Source: an uncultured Bacilli bacterium (lineage in GTDB: Bacteria > Bacillota_I > Bacilli_A > RF39 > UBA660). Taken from it: a stretch of DNA of 64,000 nt. Location: NCBI GenBank assembly GCA_934168245.1, contig CAKPMY010000001.1, positions 62,001 to 126,000 on the forward strand, in the 5' to 3' direction. Below the pieces are notes generated by a model that was not told where the DNA came from, did not search any database, and was given only the letters and a program-made list of their open reading frames with translations. Positions within the stretch are counted from its first letter, which is position 1; each line of letters opens with the position of its first letter. This document shows, piece after piece, positions 29,806 through 38,874 of this stretch. The position numbers were made by a program, and so were the translations under genes.

Positions 29806-31011
29806 CTACAAAACATCTATATTATCATCTGTATTATTATCTATATTAGTATCATCCTTAGTCTTATCTTCAACTAAAGTATTCTGTATATAACCATCAT
29901 TAGGAATATAAGAATTATTTAGACTTTCATTCGAAGTAGAAACAATAACCGGCTCTTCTGTAATGCCACTAACAGTATTAACATTAGCCTGACTCATACT
30001 TGGAGTCACATTCGCCGCATTAGCCTTACCTTGACTCACTTTCAAAGTTTCATTACTATCTACATTCAAAGTCTTATTCTCCAAATTACTATTAATCTGA
30101 TTTATATCTAAAGCCTCATTATTAAAATTATTAACTATATTATTAGTATTAACACTTCTCTCTCTTCTTTTCTTTTCATACTTCTTTTTATCTCTAAGTA
30201 CAAAGAATAATACTAACAATAATATTACAAAAACAAGTACTAAACTTAAATATAAAATCTTCTCATCTTTTCCTAACTTCTTCGTAACAGGTGTACTTTC
30301 TAAAACTTCAGGACTATATTCAACTCTAGTCCCACGTACTAGCAATCTATGTGTGTTTATCGCATATGGTGTACAAGTAACTAGTGTTACATAATCTTCT
30401 CCTTCCTGAAGTTTTAAAGCCTCTATATCTGATGGTTCTACAACAAGTACTTGATCAACTTTATAAGCAAATACTTGATCTAAAATATAGACATAAAACA
30501 TATCTCCATTTTGGAGTTGATTCAAATCAGTGAATAGTCTTGCTGAAGGCAATCCAGAATGAGCCGATAACACTGCATGTGTTGTATCTCCTCCTACTGG
30601 AAAAGAACTACCTTCAACATGACCAACACCTTTTTGTAATACTTCATCACTTGTACCATGATAGATAGGTATCTTAACATCTATCTTTGGTATTTGTAAA
30701 TATCCCATCATTCCATTATCCCTAACATTTAAAATATTTAGGTATTCTTGAGACGTTGATTGTTCTGGATTAGTAAAAGCATCAACAATATTAGAACCAG
30801 ATATTCTACTATTATAAAGTCTAGCCTCATCAATCATTTCTTTATTCTTATTACTAGTATTTGAAGATATATCACTAGAATAAGCTGTAATTACTTCAAC
30901 TGCCTGATTAGAATTAATATAATTAATAACAACAGGATATAACATTATAGATAAACCTATTAAAATACATATTGAAAATATAATAACAGGTATCTTTTTC
31001 TTTATATTCAA
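29806..31011 (-). CDS. srtC: Class C (pilin-polymerising) sortase
   Basis: A 401-residue class C sortase. It has an N-terminal membrane helix, a lid-like NIVDAFTN (family lids usually read DPF/DPW), GYLQIPKIDVKIPIYHGTS, His in AVLSAHSGLPSARLFTDLNQ, Cys in TLVTCTPYAINTHRL and the matching Arg. A second membrane helix at ~250-275 is followed by ~125 Asn/Ser-rich hydrophilic residues, longer than usual. It is the probable polymerase of the three upstream LPFTG pilins. Start is 2 nt after the pilin stop, implying coupled expression. Confidence 0.95.
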   Translation of the reverse strand: MNIKKKIPVIIFSICILIGLSIMLYPVVINYINSNQAVEVITAYSSDISSNTSNKNKEMIDEARLYNSRISGSNIVDAFTNPEQSTSQEYLNILNVRDNGMMGYLQIPKIDVKIPIYHGTSDEVLQKGVGHVEGSSFPVGGDTTHAVLSAHSGLPSARLFTDLNQLQNGDMFYVYILDQVFAYKVDQVLVVEPSDIEALKLQEGEDYVTLVTCTPYAINTHRLLVRGTRVEYSPEVLESTPVTKKLGKDEKILYLSLVLVFVILLLVLFFVLRDKKKYEKKRRERSVNTNNIVNNFNNEALDINQINSNLENKTLNVDSNETLKVSQGKANAANVTPSMSQANVNTVSGITEEPVIVSTSNESLNNSYIPNDGYIQNTLVEDKTKDDTNIDNNTDDNIDVL

Positions 31012-31012
31012 A

Positions 31013-32506
31013 TTATTCAGTTATTTCTTCTTTTTTATTACGATAAACAATAATAGCAATAGCTGACGCTGCGATTACTAATAAACCAATGAAACTAAAT
31101 AAAGAAGTACCCATACCACCAGTAAATGGTAATGTACCAGTTTCATATGCTGCTATATCAACTCTATAATAACCAGTAACTGTACCTTCCGTAGCACCTG
31201 TTATTTTAACCTTTATAGGAACCGCATCTTTTGGTAATCCATATCCAGCAGCAGTAGAAGTTTGTTTTAAATAATATGTACCAGATTTAACACCAGCATA
31301 ACTACCTCTACCATTAGTATCAGTAGTAATATCTCCTACTTTAGTACTTAATGCTGCATCAGAGTAAACCTCAAATTTAACATTAGATAACTTCTTAGAA
31401 TTATCACTATTAGAATAGATAAATAATTCAATACCATATGTAAATGCTGATACATTAACTGCTGAAGTTGTAGTAGTAAGTGTACCATATGGATCATTTG
31501 CATATGTTAATACTGCACTATTTAAGTTACCTGCATCTCCTAATGTAGCACTACTATTAAGTTTAGCCTTATATTGAACTGTAACAGTAGTAGCATCAAT
31601 ATAACTAGTATTAAATACTATAGTAATCTTTTGTCCAGTAATTGTAGCCGTAGCAACAGTATTACCAGAAGAGTTTTTAAATGTACCATTACTATTAGTT
31701 AAAGTAGTTGTTCCATACTTAATAGTCATTGTACTAAGTGCTGATAATGTAATACCATTTCCAACTGTATCAGTAATAGTATAAACAGTATTAGTTGCAT
31801 TAGTAGGATATTGAGGAACAGTACCAACTAAAATATAAGTAAACTCTTGTCCAAAAGAATAATCTCCTTCAAAATAACCTTCTGAACCAACATACTTAGT
31901 AAGTGAAGCATTACTAACTTTAGCAACTATAGTAGAATTGTTAATCTCCCAAGTAGTACCATTTGCAACTGGAATAACATTTCCAACCATAACAGCATAA
32001 ACATTAGTAGTAACACTAGGTATTACTAAATAAGCACCTGCCGCAACAGTACCAGTTGCTGTACTACCAGAAGTAGTTAAAGCCGTACTAGTAGTCGTAT
32101 GATTCTTAACATATGTTGCATAAGCACTAACTAACTTATCTAATGTAGATTGAGTTCTAGTAGAACCAGATGTAATATCACCAGATGTCAAAGCATAATA
32201 CTCATCTACTGTAAGATTTTTATAAGTACTACTAGAAGCAAGAAATGCCTTAAAACTAGTAGTAAATTCATAAGTCATTACATTAGAAGTAGCATTATAA
32301 TAAACATCTAAAATCTTATATGCAACTAACCTATCAGCCGTCCCAACATTAGAAACAGTAATAGTTCCTGTATTAGTTACTAATAAACTACTAGGATCGG
32401 TAGTACCTTTTTTACTACTATCAGTAGTAATTGTAACAGCATCTACATTTAAAAATATTCCAAATGTAAATATTGCAACCAATAACCCAATAATTTTCTT
32501 TTTCAT
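31013..32506 (-). CDS. LPFTG pilin, third of three paralogues
   Basis: A 497-residue secreted pilin with an N-terminal signal peptide (KKKIIGLLVAIFTFGIFLNV), a first domain like the other two pilins (AYKILDVYYNATSNVMTYEF), and a D2-type isopeptide-forming domain around TVPQYPTNATNTVYTITDT. A SpaA/Cna-B-like domain follows (FEVYSDAALSTKVGDITTD, GTYYLKQTSTAAGYGLPKDA). It ends with sorting signal LPFTGG, a membrane helix and a charged tail. Start ATG 32506 uses AAAGGA. It is very close to the pilin at 34252-35751, including a 63-bp identical DNA block, and is joined to srtC. Confidence 0.95.
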   Translation of the reverse strand: MKKKIIGLLVAIFTFGIFLNVDAVTITTDSSKKGTTDPSSLLVTNTGTITVSNVGTADRLVAYKILDVYYNATSNVMTYEFTTSFKAFLASSSTYKNLTVDEYYALTSGDITSGSTRTQSTLDKLVSAYATYVKNHTTTSTALTTSGSTATGTVAAGAYLVIPSVTTNVYAVMVGNVIPVANGTTWEINNSTIVAKVSNASLTKYVGSEGYFEGDYSFGQEFTYILVGTVPQYPTNATNTVYTITDTVGNGITLSALSTMTIKYGTTTLTNSNGTFKNSSGNTVATATITGQKITIVFNTSYIDATTVTVQYKAKLNSSATLGDAGNLNSAVLTYANDPYGTLTTTTSAVNVSAFTYGIELFIYSNSDNSKKLSNVKFEVYSDAALSTKVGDITTDTNGRGSYAGVKSGTYYLKQTSTAAGYGLPKDAVPIKVKITGATEGTVTGYYRVDIAAYETGTLPFTGGMGTSLFSFIGLLVIAASAIAIIVYRNKKEEITE

Positions 32507-32514
32507 TTTATACA

Positions 32515-32556
32515 TCCTTTCTTTACTTTATATATAACAAATCATCCTAAAATATC
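32515..32556 (-). promoter_or_regulatory. Conserved pilin leader, copy 2
   Basis: Minus-strand leader with TTTGTTATATATAAAG and AAAGAAAGGA, preceded by GATATTTTAGGAT. Nearly the same block precedes the pilin at 34252-35751 (35760-35801). It may be an internal promoter or stability element copied with the gene. The rest of 32557-32683 shows nothing recognisable. Confidence 0.5.
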
Positions 32557-32683
32557 ACTCTTTACAAAGTTGAAGTATTTATAAAAAACTAATATTATAA
32601 AACAATTTTGTTACCCAAACTATTTAACCTACCTTATAATATATTTTAAACGTAAATGTAAAATTTTTCAATACAAACCACCT

Positions 32684-32711
32684 AAAAAAGACCTTCTTTT
32701 TAAGAAAGTCT
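32684..32711 (-). terminator. Terminator after second pilin
   Basis: Minus-strand AGACTTTCTT, short loop, AAGAAGGTCT, then TTTTTT. The stop TAA of the second pilin (32702-32700) sits at the loop edge. Confidence 0.75.
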
Positions 32712-34181
32712 CTTATTCTTATTTTTCCCTCTATACAAACTAAATATCATAAAAGATGTAATTATTACAACTAAACCTACCAAAGTATAAATAATTGTTC
32801 CAAGTCCTCCAGTAAATGGCAAAGTAGCAACCTTTATTGTTGGTATTTCTACTTTATAATATCCATCTATTGTTCCATCTACTGATCCATTTATTTTTAC
32901 ACTCATGCTTACTGTAGTTGCTAAACCATATCCTGTTGCTGTCTTAGTATTTTTTAAATAATATGTACCAGCAGCCACACCTCTTAAAGTACCAACGCCA
33001 TCACTACCTGTAGTTATAGTTCCAACTTTACGAGTTAGTCCTGAATCAGAATAAACATCAAACGTAACTCCAGATAACAATGTCGCCATATTATCTCTAT
33101 CATAAACCAATAATTCAATACCATACGTATATGCTCCTACACTAACAGCCGTAGTCGTAGTTGTTCCTGTATAATATGGATCATTAGAATATGTCAAAGT
33201 CGCACTATTTAAGTTACCAAGCTCACCTAAAACAGCCCCAGTATTAAAGTTAGCCTTATACTCAACTGTAATAGTACTATTAGTAATATAATTAGTATAA
33301 AAAGTAATTACTAAATTATTACCCGTAATACTAGCCGAACCAACAGTATTATCTGAAGAATCTTTAAAAATACCATTATTATTAGTTAATGTAACACTTC
33401 CATCTCTAATACTAATATTATTAACTCCTGCAAAAGTTAATCCTGATCCAAGTGTATCTTTAATTGTATAAACAGTATTAGTAGCATTAGTAGGATATCT
33501 AGGAACAGTAGCAACTAAATAATAAGAAATATCATCCACAAGATAATAGTCTCTTTCAATATCTCCAATAGAACCAATTGACTTCGTAATAGAAGGTTCT
33601 GCTACTTTCGGTACAATAAAGGCATTACTCAAAAACCATTCACCAATATTATTAGGTTCAAATACAACATTCGCAACCATAACTGAATATATTTTTGCTG
33701 TAGCATTTGGTAATATCAAATAAGCCCCACTATATACGGGAGTAACAATATCAAGATATTCATCACTCACGATAGAATTAGTTTTTATATAAGTAGTATA
33801 AGCACTCATTAATTTATCTAACGTAGAATTTGTAACTGTAGAACCAGATGTAATATCACCAGATGTCAAATTAAAATAATCACCAACAGTTAAATTTTTA
33901 TATGTAGAATTACTTGTTAAAAACTTCTTAAAATTACTAGTAAATTCATAAGTTATAACATTACTAGTAGAATTATAAAAAGCATCTAATATCTTATACA
34001 AAGAAAAAGTATCATTACCAATATTAGTAGGATCTACATCTACACTTCCTCTAGAAGTTATCAAATAACTATTCGTATCAACTGTACCTTTAGTATTAGA
34101 ATCAACGGTAATATTAACTGCCTTTACATTGATAAACATACAAAAAACGACTAAAATAATTACTCCAAATATCTTCTTCAT
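32700..34181 (-). CDS. LPFTG pilin, second of three paralogues
   Basis: About 493 residues with the same domain order as its neighbours: signal peptide (FGVIILVVFCMFINV), N-terminal domain (LYKILDAFYNSTSNVITYEF), D2-like domain (RYPTNATNTVYTIKDTLGSG), SpaA/Cna-B-like domain (FDVYSDSGLTRKVGTITTG), LPFTGG signal and membrane helix. It is the most diverged of the three. Start ATG 34181 has AGAGGATG upstream. Terminators flank it on both sides, so its dose can differ from that of the first pilin. Confidence 0.95.
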   Translation of the reverse strand: MKKIFGVIILVVFCMFINVKAVNITVDSNTKGTVDTNSYLITSRGSVDVDPTNIGNDTFSLYKILDAFYNSTSNVITYEFTSNFKKFLTSNSTYKNLTVGDYFNLTSGDITSGSTVTNSTLDKLMSAYTTYIKTNSIVSDEYLDIVTPVYSGAYLILPNATAKIYSVMVANVVFEPNNIGEWFLSNAFIVPKVAEPSITKSIGSIGDIERDYYLVDDISYYLVATVPRYPTNATNTVYTIKDTLGSGLTFAGVNNISIRDGSVTLTNNNGIFKDSSDNTVGSASITGNNLVITFYTNYITNSTITVEYKANFNTGAVLGELGNLNSATLTYSNDPYYTGTTTTTAVSVGAYTYGIELLVYDRDNMATLLSGVTFDVYSDSGLTRKVGTITTGSDGVGTLRGVAAGTYYLKNTKTATGYGLATTVSMSVKINGSVDGTIDGYYKVEIPTIKVATLPFTGGLGTIIYTLVGLVVIITSFMIFSLYRGKNKNKRLS

Positions 34182-34232
34182 ACTACATCCTCTCATACTA
34201 TAATATCTATTACAATTTTACAAAGAAAAGCA

Positions 34233-34262
34233 TAAAAAAACAAGCCTTAACTTAGGCTTGTT
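34233..34262 (-). terminator. Terminator or attenuator after first pilin
   Basis: A perfect 9-bp stem AACAAGCCT / AGGCTTGTT with a 6-nt loop and TTTTTTTATG on the minus strand. The TAA stop of the first pilin (34254-34252) overlaps the stem. Partial read-through would set the ratio of first to later pilins. Confidence 0.85.
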
Positions 34263-35751
34263 CTTGCTCTTTTTTTCTATTATATAAAACGAATAGTAAA
34301 ATTGCACTAACTACAGTAATTAAACCAATCATTGTATATAAAACTGTACCAATACTACCAGTAAATGGTAATGTTCCTGATTCAAACGCAGATACTTCTG
34401 CTATATAATAACCTTCAGTTTTACCTTCAGTAGAACCTTCGATTTTTACTTTAACAGGAACTGCATCTCTTGGTAAATTATAACCAGGTGCAGTTGAAAC
34501 TTGTTTTAAATAATAAGTACCTTCAGCAACACCAGGTAAAAGTGCTTTACCCTCAGAATCAGTAGTTACTTCACCAATTTTATTAGTTAATGATGAATCT
34601 GAATAAATTTCAAATTTAACACCAGATAATACTATACTATGATCTTTATCTGCATAAATTAATACTTCAATACCATAAGTAAATGCTGATGCATTAACTG
34701 CTGAAGTAGAATTAGTACCAGTTCCATATGGATCATTTGAATATGTCAATACAGCACTATTTAAGTTTCCTGCTGAACCAACTGTAGCATTATTATTTAA
34801 TTTTGCCTTATATTCAATTGTTACTGTAGTACTTAAAACATAATTAGTATCAAATACTATAGTAAGTTTTTGTCCATTAACTGTAATAGTTGCTACTGTA
34901 TTACCTGCAGCATTTTTAATTACACCATTAGAATTAGTTAATGTTGTATTACCATCTTTTACAATTATAGTAGAAATACTTGATAATGTAATAGCATCAC
35001 TAACTGTATCTACAATAGTATAAGTCTTATTAGTAGCATTAGTAGGATATTGAGGAACAGTACCAACTAAGAAGTATGAGAATTCTTCTCCAATTGAATA
35101 GTTACCATCAACATGTCCAATTGTACCAATTGACTTTGTAACTGAAGCAGTACTGATTTTTGCTTTTATTGTTACATCACTAATATTCCATTCATTACCA
35201 TTAGCAACTGGAATAACATTTCCAACCATTACTGCATAAACACTAATTGTAGATTTAGGAATAATTAAATAAGCACCTGCCTCAACAACAGCACCTGTTG
35301 CTCCTTCACTAGCAGTATAAGCCAAATCAGTTCCAGCAACTGCATGAGTTTTTACATAAGCAGCATATAAACTAACTAACTTATCTAATGTAGATTGAGT
35401 TCTAGTAGAACCAGATGTAATATCACCAGATGTTAAATTATAATATTGATCAACTGTAAGATTTTTATAATCTGTAGTAGTAGCCAAGAATGCTTTAAAA
35501 TCACTAGTAAACTCATAAGTAAATACATTAGTAGATGCATTATAGAATGTATCTAAAATCTTATAAGCAACTAAAGAATCAGTTGTTGGAGCATTAGTAA
35601 TATTAATAGCACCTTGACTAGTTACTAATGCACTATTTGTATCAATAGTACCTTTTTTACTTGTATCAGTCGTTATTGTTTCTGCATTAACATTTAGTAC
35701 AAGTCCAAATGTAAATATAGCAACTAACAACCCAATAATTTTCTTATTCAT
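34252..35751 (-). CDS. LPFTG pilin, first of three paralogues
   Basis: A 499-residue pilin. Signal peptide NKKIIGLLVAIFTFGLVLNV; N-terminal domain with AYKILDTFYNASTNVFTYEF; D2-type domain with TVPQYPTNATNKTYTIVDT; SpaA/Cna-B-like domain (FEIYSDSSLTNKIGEVTTD, GTYYLKQVSTAPGYNLPRDA); sorting signal LPFTGS, membrane helix and KKEQEQ tail. It is followed at once by a strong terminator, as is common for the major pilin of sortase islands, so this is the best candidate for the major shaft subunit. Confidence 0.95.
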   Translation of the reverse strand: MNKKIIGLLVAIFTFGLVLNVNAETITTDTSKKGTIDTNSALVTSQGAINITNAPTTDSLVAYKILDTFYNASTNVFTYEFTSDFKAFLATTTDYKNLTVDQYYNLTSGDITSGSTRTQSTLDKLVSLYAAYVKTHAVAGTDLAYTASEGATGAVVEAGAYLIIPKSTISVYAVMVGNVIPVANGNEWNISDVTIKAKISTASVTKSIGTIGHVDGNYSIGEEFSYFLVGTVPQYPTNATNKTYTIVDTVSDAITLSSISTIIVKDGNTTLTNSNGVIKNAAGNTVATITVNGQKLTIVFDTNYVLSTTVTIEYKAKLNNNATVGSAGNLNSAVLTYSNDPYGTGTNSTSAVNASAFTYGIEVLIYADKDHSIVLSGVKFEIYSDSSLTNKIGEVTTDSEGKALLPGVAEGTYYLKQVSTAPGYNLPRDAVPVKVKIEGSTEGKTEGYYIAEVSAFESGTLPFTGSIGTVLYTMIGLITVVSAILLFVLYNRKKEQEQA

Positions 35752-35759
35752 AATATTCG

Positions 35760-35801
35760 TCCTTTCTTTTCTTTATATATAACAAACCCAATCCAAATAT
35801 C
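35760..35801 (-). promoter_or_regulatory. Conserved pilin leader, copy 1
   Basis: Minus-strand GATATTTGGATT then TTTGTTATATATAAAG and AAAGAAAGGA, matching the leader at 32515-32556. TATATA here could serve as a -10 for an internal promoter. Confidence 0.5.
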
Positions 35802-35890
35802 ATTAAACTATCTACGAGCTGCAGTTACTCATATTCACCTAAACAACATCTGAATAAAGATTTTGCTACCTAAATTAATTAATTATTTTC

Positions 35891-36706
35891 TTATCCTTCA
35901 CTAGAAGTATTTTGATTATCTTGATTCATATTCTGATTATTAATCTGATTATTGTCTTGATTATCTACCTGATTAATAACCGAATTATCACTCTGAGTAG
36001 TAACTTGACTATCTATTTGATTTACATTCATACTACCCGCATCAGTCTTCTTATTATTCTTCTTCTTTTTGATAATAAGTACAATCGCCACAATAAATAT
36101 AATTAAAGCAATTCCAAATATCGCAACATATAGATATATAGTATCAGCTGTATATGGAGGATCTACTCCGCCATCTCCTGGATTAACATTCAAAGATTTA
36201 GCCTCAGTCTTAGCAAAAACACTTAAATCATACATATAAACATCTTGAATTTCGTTAAAATTAGGTAAACTGACTAATAATGGTCCAGATGAATATTCAT
36301 AATCCTCAGTCTTCTTACTATCAACTCTAATTAAATACAATCCCACTTTTAAATCTTTAAAAGTAAATTCTCCATTACTATCAGTCTTCGTACTAGCAAT
36401 ATAATTAATATTATTATCACTTATATACTTATTAAGTTTACTAGTATAATCATCCCATTCAAAACTCTCTAATGTATTAACATCTTCTGTATATCCTACA
36501 AACTCATCAACATAAGTATATTTAGCCAACTCACTCATATCAGCAATCTTGTATAAATAAACATTAGTATCTGTAATATTAACATCACTGTAATTATACT
36601 TACCTATTATACTAGTCAATCTATTAACTTCAATTTCTGCATTTACATTAGTAATAGTAAAGAAGAATGCTACTATAAAAACAACTAATAATTTAATTTT
36701 TTTCAT
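35891..36706 (-). CDS. Small cell-surface pilus protein with variant sorting signal
   Basis: A 271-residue protein: signal peptide (KLLVVFIVAFFFTITNVNA), one beta domain with a Cna-B-like end (STKTDSNGEFTFKDLKVGLY), a linker NPGDGGVDPPYTADT, one membrane helix and KKKKNNKK, then ~45 Asn/Gln-rich residues. PPYTAD lies where LPXTG-type signals sit, suggesting a non-canonical sorting motif, perhaps for the class B sortase; it may instead simply be membrane-anchored. Position between the LPNTG protein and the pilins suggests a basal or minor pilin. Start directly abuts the end of the preceding gene's region. Confidence 0.8.
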   Translation of the reverse strand: MKKIKLLVVFIVAFFFTITNVNAEIEVNRLTSIIGKYNYSDVNITDTNVYLYKIADMSELAKYTYVDEFVGYTEDVNTLESFEWDDYTSKLNKYISDNNINYIASTKTDSNGEFTFKDLKVGLYLIRVDSKKTEDYEYSSGPLLVSLPNFNEIQDVYMYDLSVFAKTEAKSLNVNPGDGGVDPPYTADTIYLYVAIFGIALIIFIVAIVLIIKKKKNNKKTDAGSMNVNQIDSQVTTQSDNSVINQVDNQDNNQINNQNMNQDNQNTSSEG

Positions 36707-38752
36707 CTACATACCCTCCATCTTTCTTCTCATGTATAATACATATCCACAAGATGCACAAACTATAACAATAAATCCACCTACTATATAAGGTATATTA
36801 CCAACACCACCGGTATTAGGTAACATATCTATTTTATCGTTTACAAGATCAACTGTAACTACACCTGTTGTATTCGTAATCGTTTGATTTTTAAATGTAA
36901 TATTACCTGAAGTATCTACAACTACGGTATACGTATCTGGCAATAGTACATATCCTGTTTGAACTCTAGTTTGTTTTAAATAATATGTAGTACCAGGAAT
37001 TAAATCAGTAAACTCTAATCCCTCTGCAACTTTAGAAGCATCACTCAAGTTAGAATTACTATATAAACTAAATTTACCATCTGATAATACTGTTCCATCA
37101 TCACTATCTGTCAAATTAACTTTTAATGCCACATTTGCAACTTTAAATGCCACTGAAACTTTATAATCTTGTGATGTATCTAAGTAATAATAATTATCTG
37201 CTAAAGCACCAGTAATTTCTACTGAATTTACATAATCAGCAACTATTTTATCTGTTGCGGTAAATGTTGCATTAAGAGTAACACTTGCTCCCGCCGCTAT
37301 TGTACCAATTTTAACTATTTGATCACTAAGTAATGTATAAGATGTACTAGTTGTAAATGTTGCTCCTGTAAGATATTCTTGTACCATTACATCTTTAATC
37401 GGTATACTGGCTGTATTTGTAACTGTAATTTGGAATGGAACTACTTCTCCCTTTTTATAACTTGCTTTTTTATTTGGTATTGTAATTGTAATCGTTGGAG
37501 AGAAATATCCAGAGAATAACATCCATTCACCATAAATAACTACATCTTCTTCAGGCATTTCAAATGTCTTACTCTTATACCAACCTAAGAATTTATAACC
37601 TGTTGCTACTGGATCATCCGCAACTGTTATTGTTTCTCCTGGTGCATAAGCCACTGTCGCTGGTAATAGACTATCAGCATTACTAGGCATAACTGAACCT
37701 TGGAACTGATAAGAAACATTATATTTAATTAATTCAAACTTACCAGTAATTGAAACATTCTTACTAGGCATCTGGAATATTCCATCAGTTAGACTAACAT
37801 CTGTTGATGTCCAACCTAAGAACCTATATCCATTAATAACATCTCCGGCCTTTAATGAATCAACAATTACATCATCCCCAGCCCCATAAGATTTAGGAGT
37901 TGGTGAAATAAATCCATCTGGAACATTACCAGATACAGAATACGTAACTGTATATTTTGTTTTTGCTGTAAAACTACCCGTAAATACTACATTGCTAGAA
38001 GGCATTGTAAACGAATTATTAGTAACTGTAACATTACTAGTAGACCACCCAGAGAAAGTATAACCTGCTACTGTCGGATTAGCCTCAACACCAACTGTTG
38101 TACCAGCACTATATGAGTTAGTTGTAGGAACAGGTGCTCCATCAGGAACTGTACCTGTATATTTATAAGTTACTGTATATAAAGTAGCCTCTTCATCACC
38201 CATAAATACATGTACTGTATTTGATTTAAAAGAGAAATCATTTTCTCTAGCAAAAGCCGTATTATAAAAATCTAGTCTTTTTCCATTTGGCAAATCAGGA
38301 GTAGTCGTAACAACACCTACAGTCAACTTACAACCTGCCTGTAAATTCTTTACTTTAAACGAAACTGTCCTTGTTGCACTATCATATACCAATCCAGCAC
38401 TATCTCCAACGACATAACCAGGACAACTAGTACCATCACTACGTTTAACTGCCCCTATCGTACCATCACTCGTTGTAACAAATTCTTTAAATGTTAATCC
38501 ATCAGGTAACTTATCTTCAACATATATATAATCACTACTAACATTAGCAGTAACAGTATCACTAGAAGAAACTGCTTTAGCATCCTTACCATCATAAATA
38601 ACATCAATATAATAAGTTAAGTCGCTATTAGGTGCTACTCTGGCTCCAGATTCCAAAGGAACTGCAAAAGATCTATTGATAATAACAATCAATAAAGCAA
38701 CAAATAAAGACAAAGAAAGACCAATAATAATATTTCGTTTCTTGTTCTTCAT
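36707..38752 (-). CDS. LPNTG-anchored surface protein with InlB-type repeats
   Basis: A 681-residue wall-anchored protein. After a signal helix and an N-terminal beta domain come three Listeria-Bacteroides-type repeats of ~75 residues (YTVTYKYTGTVPDG, FSGWSTSNVTV; YTVTYSVSGNVPDG, FLGWTSTDVSL; YNVSYQFQGSVMPS, FLGWYKSKTFEM). A DUF11-like domain (PFQITVTNTASIPIKDVMVQ), a SpaA-like domain (GKFSLYSNSNLSDASKVAEG, TYYLKQTRVQTGY), LPNTGG, a membrane helix and an RRK tail follow. Probable minor pilin or adhesin. Ribosome site AAGGAAGGAG; own promoter at 38799-38827. Confidence 0.9.
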   Translation of the reverse strand: MKNKKRNIIIGLSLSLFVALLIVIINRSFAVPLESGARVAPNSDLTYYIDVIYDGKDAKAVSSSDTVTANVSSDYIYVEDKLPDGLTFKEFVTTSDGTIGAVKRSDGTSCPGYVVGDSAGLVYDSATRTVSFKVKNLQAGCKLTVGVVTTTPDLPNGKRLDFYNTAFARENDFSFKSNTVHVFMGDEEATLYTVTYKYTGTVPDGAPVPTTNSYSAGTTVGVEANPTVAGYTFSGWSTSNVTVTNNSFTMPSSNVVFTGSFTAKTKYTVTYSVSGNVPDGFISPTPKSYGAGDDVIVDSLKAGDVINGYRFLGWTSTDVSLTDGIFQMPSKNVSITGKFELIKYNVSYQFQGSVMPSNADSLLPATVAYAPGETITVADDPVATGYKFLGWYKSKTFEMPEEDVVIYGEWMLFSGYFSPTITITIPNKKASYKKGEVVPFQITVTNTASIPIKDVMVQEYLTGATFTTSTSYTLLSDQIVKIGTIAAGASVTLNATFTATDKIVADYVNSVEITGALADNYYYLDTSQDYKVSVAFKVANVALKVNLTDSDDGTVLSDGKFSLYSNSNLSDASKVAEGLEFTDLIPGTTYYLKQTRVQTGYVLLPDTYTVVVDTSGNITFKNQTITNTTGVVTVDLVNDKIDMLPNTGGVGNIPYIVGGFIVIVCASCGYVLYMRRKMEGM

Positions 38753-38798
38753 ATTGCATCTCCTTCCTTTATACTATAAACACCTACTATACAAATTA

Positions 38799-38827
38799 AT
38801 TATAGCAAAGTAACATTTCAAATTCAA
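38799..38827 (-). promoter_or_regulatory. SigA-type internal promoter in pilus island
   Basis: TTGAAT (38827-38822), 17-bp spacer, TATAAT (38804-38799), about 45 bp before the LPNTG protein gene. Confidence 0.75.
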
Positions 38828-38874
38828 GATAGCAATTATAAAAACCATCTAATTAGTAATAAAAGTATATAAAC

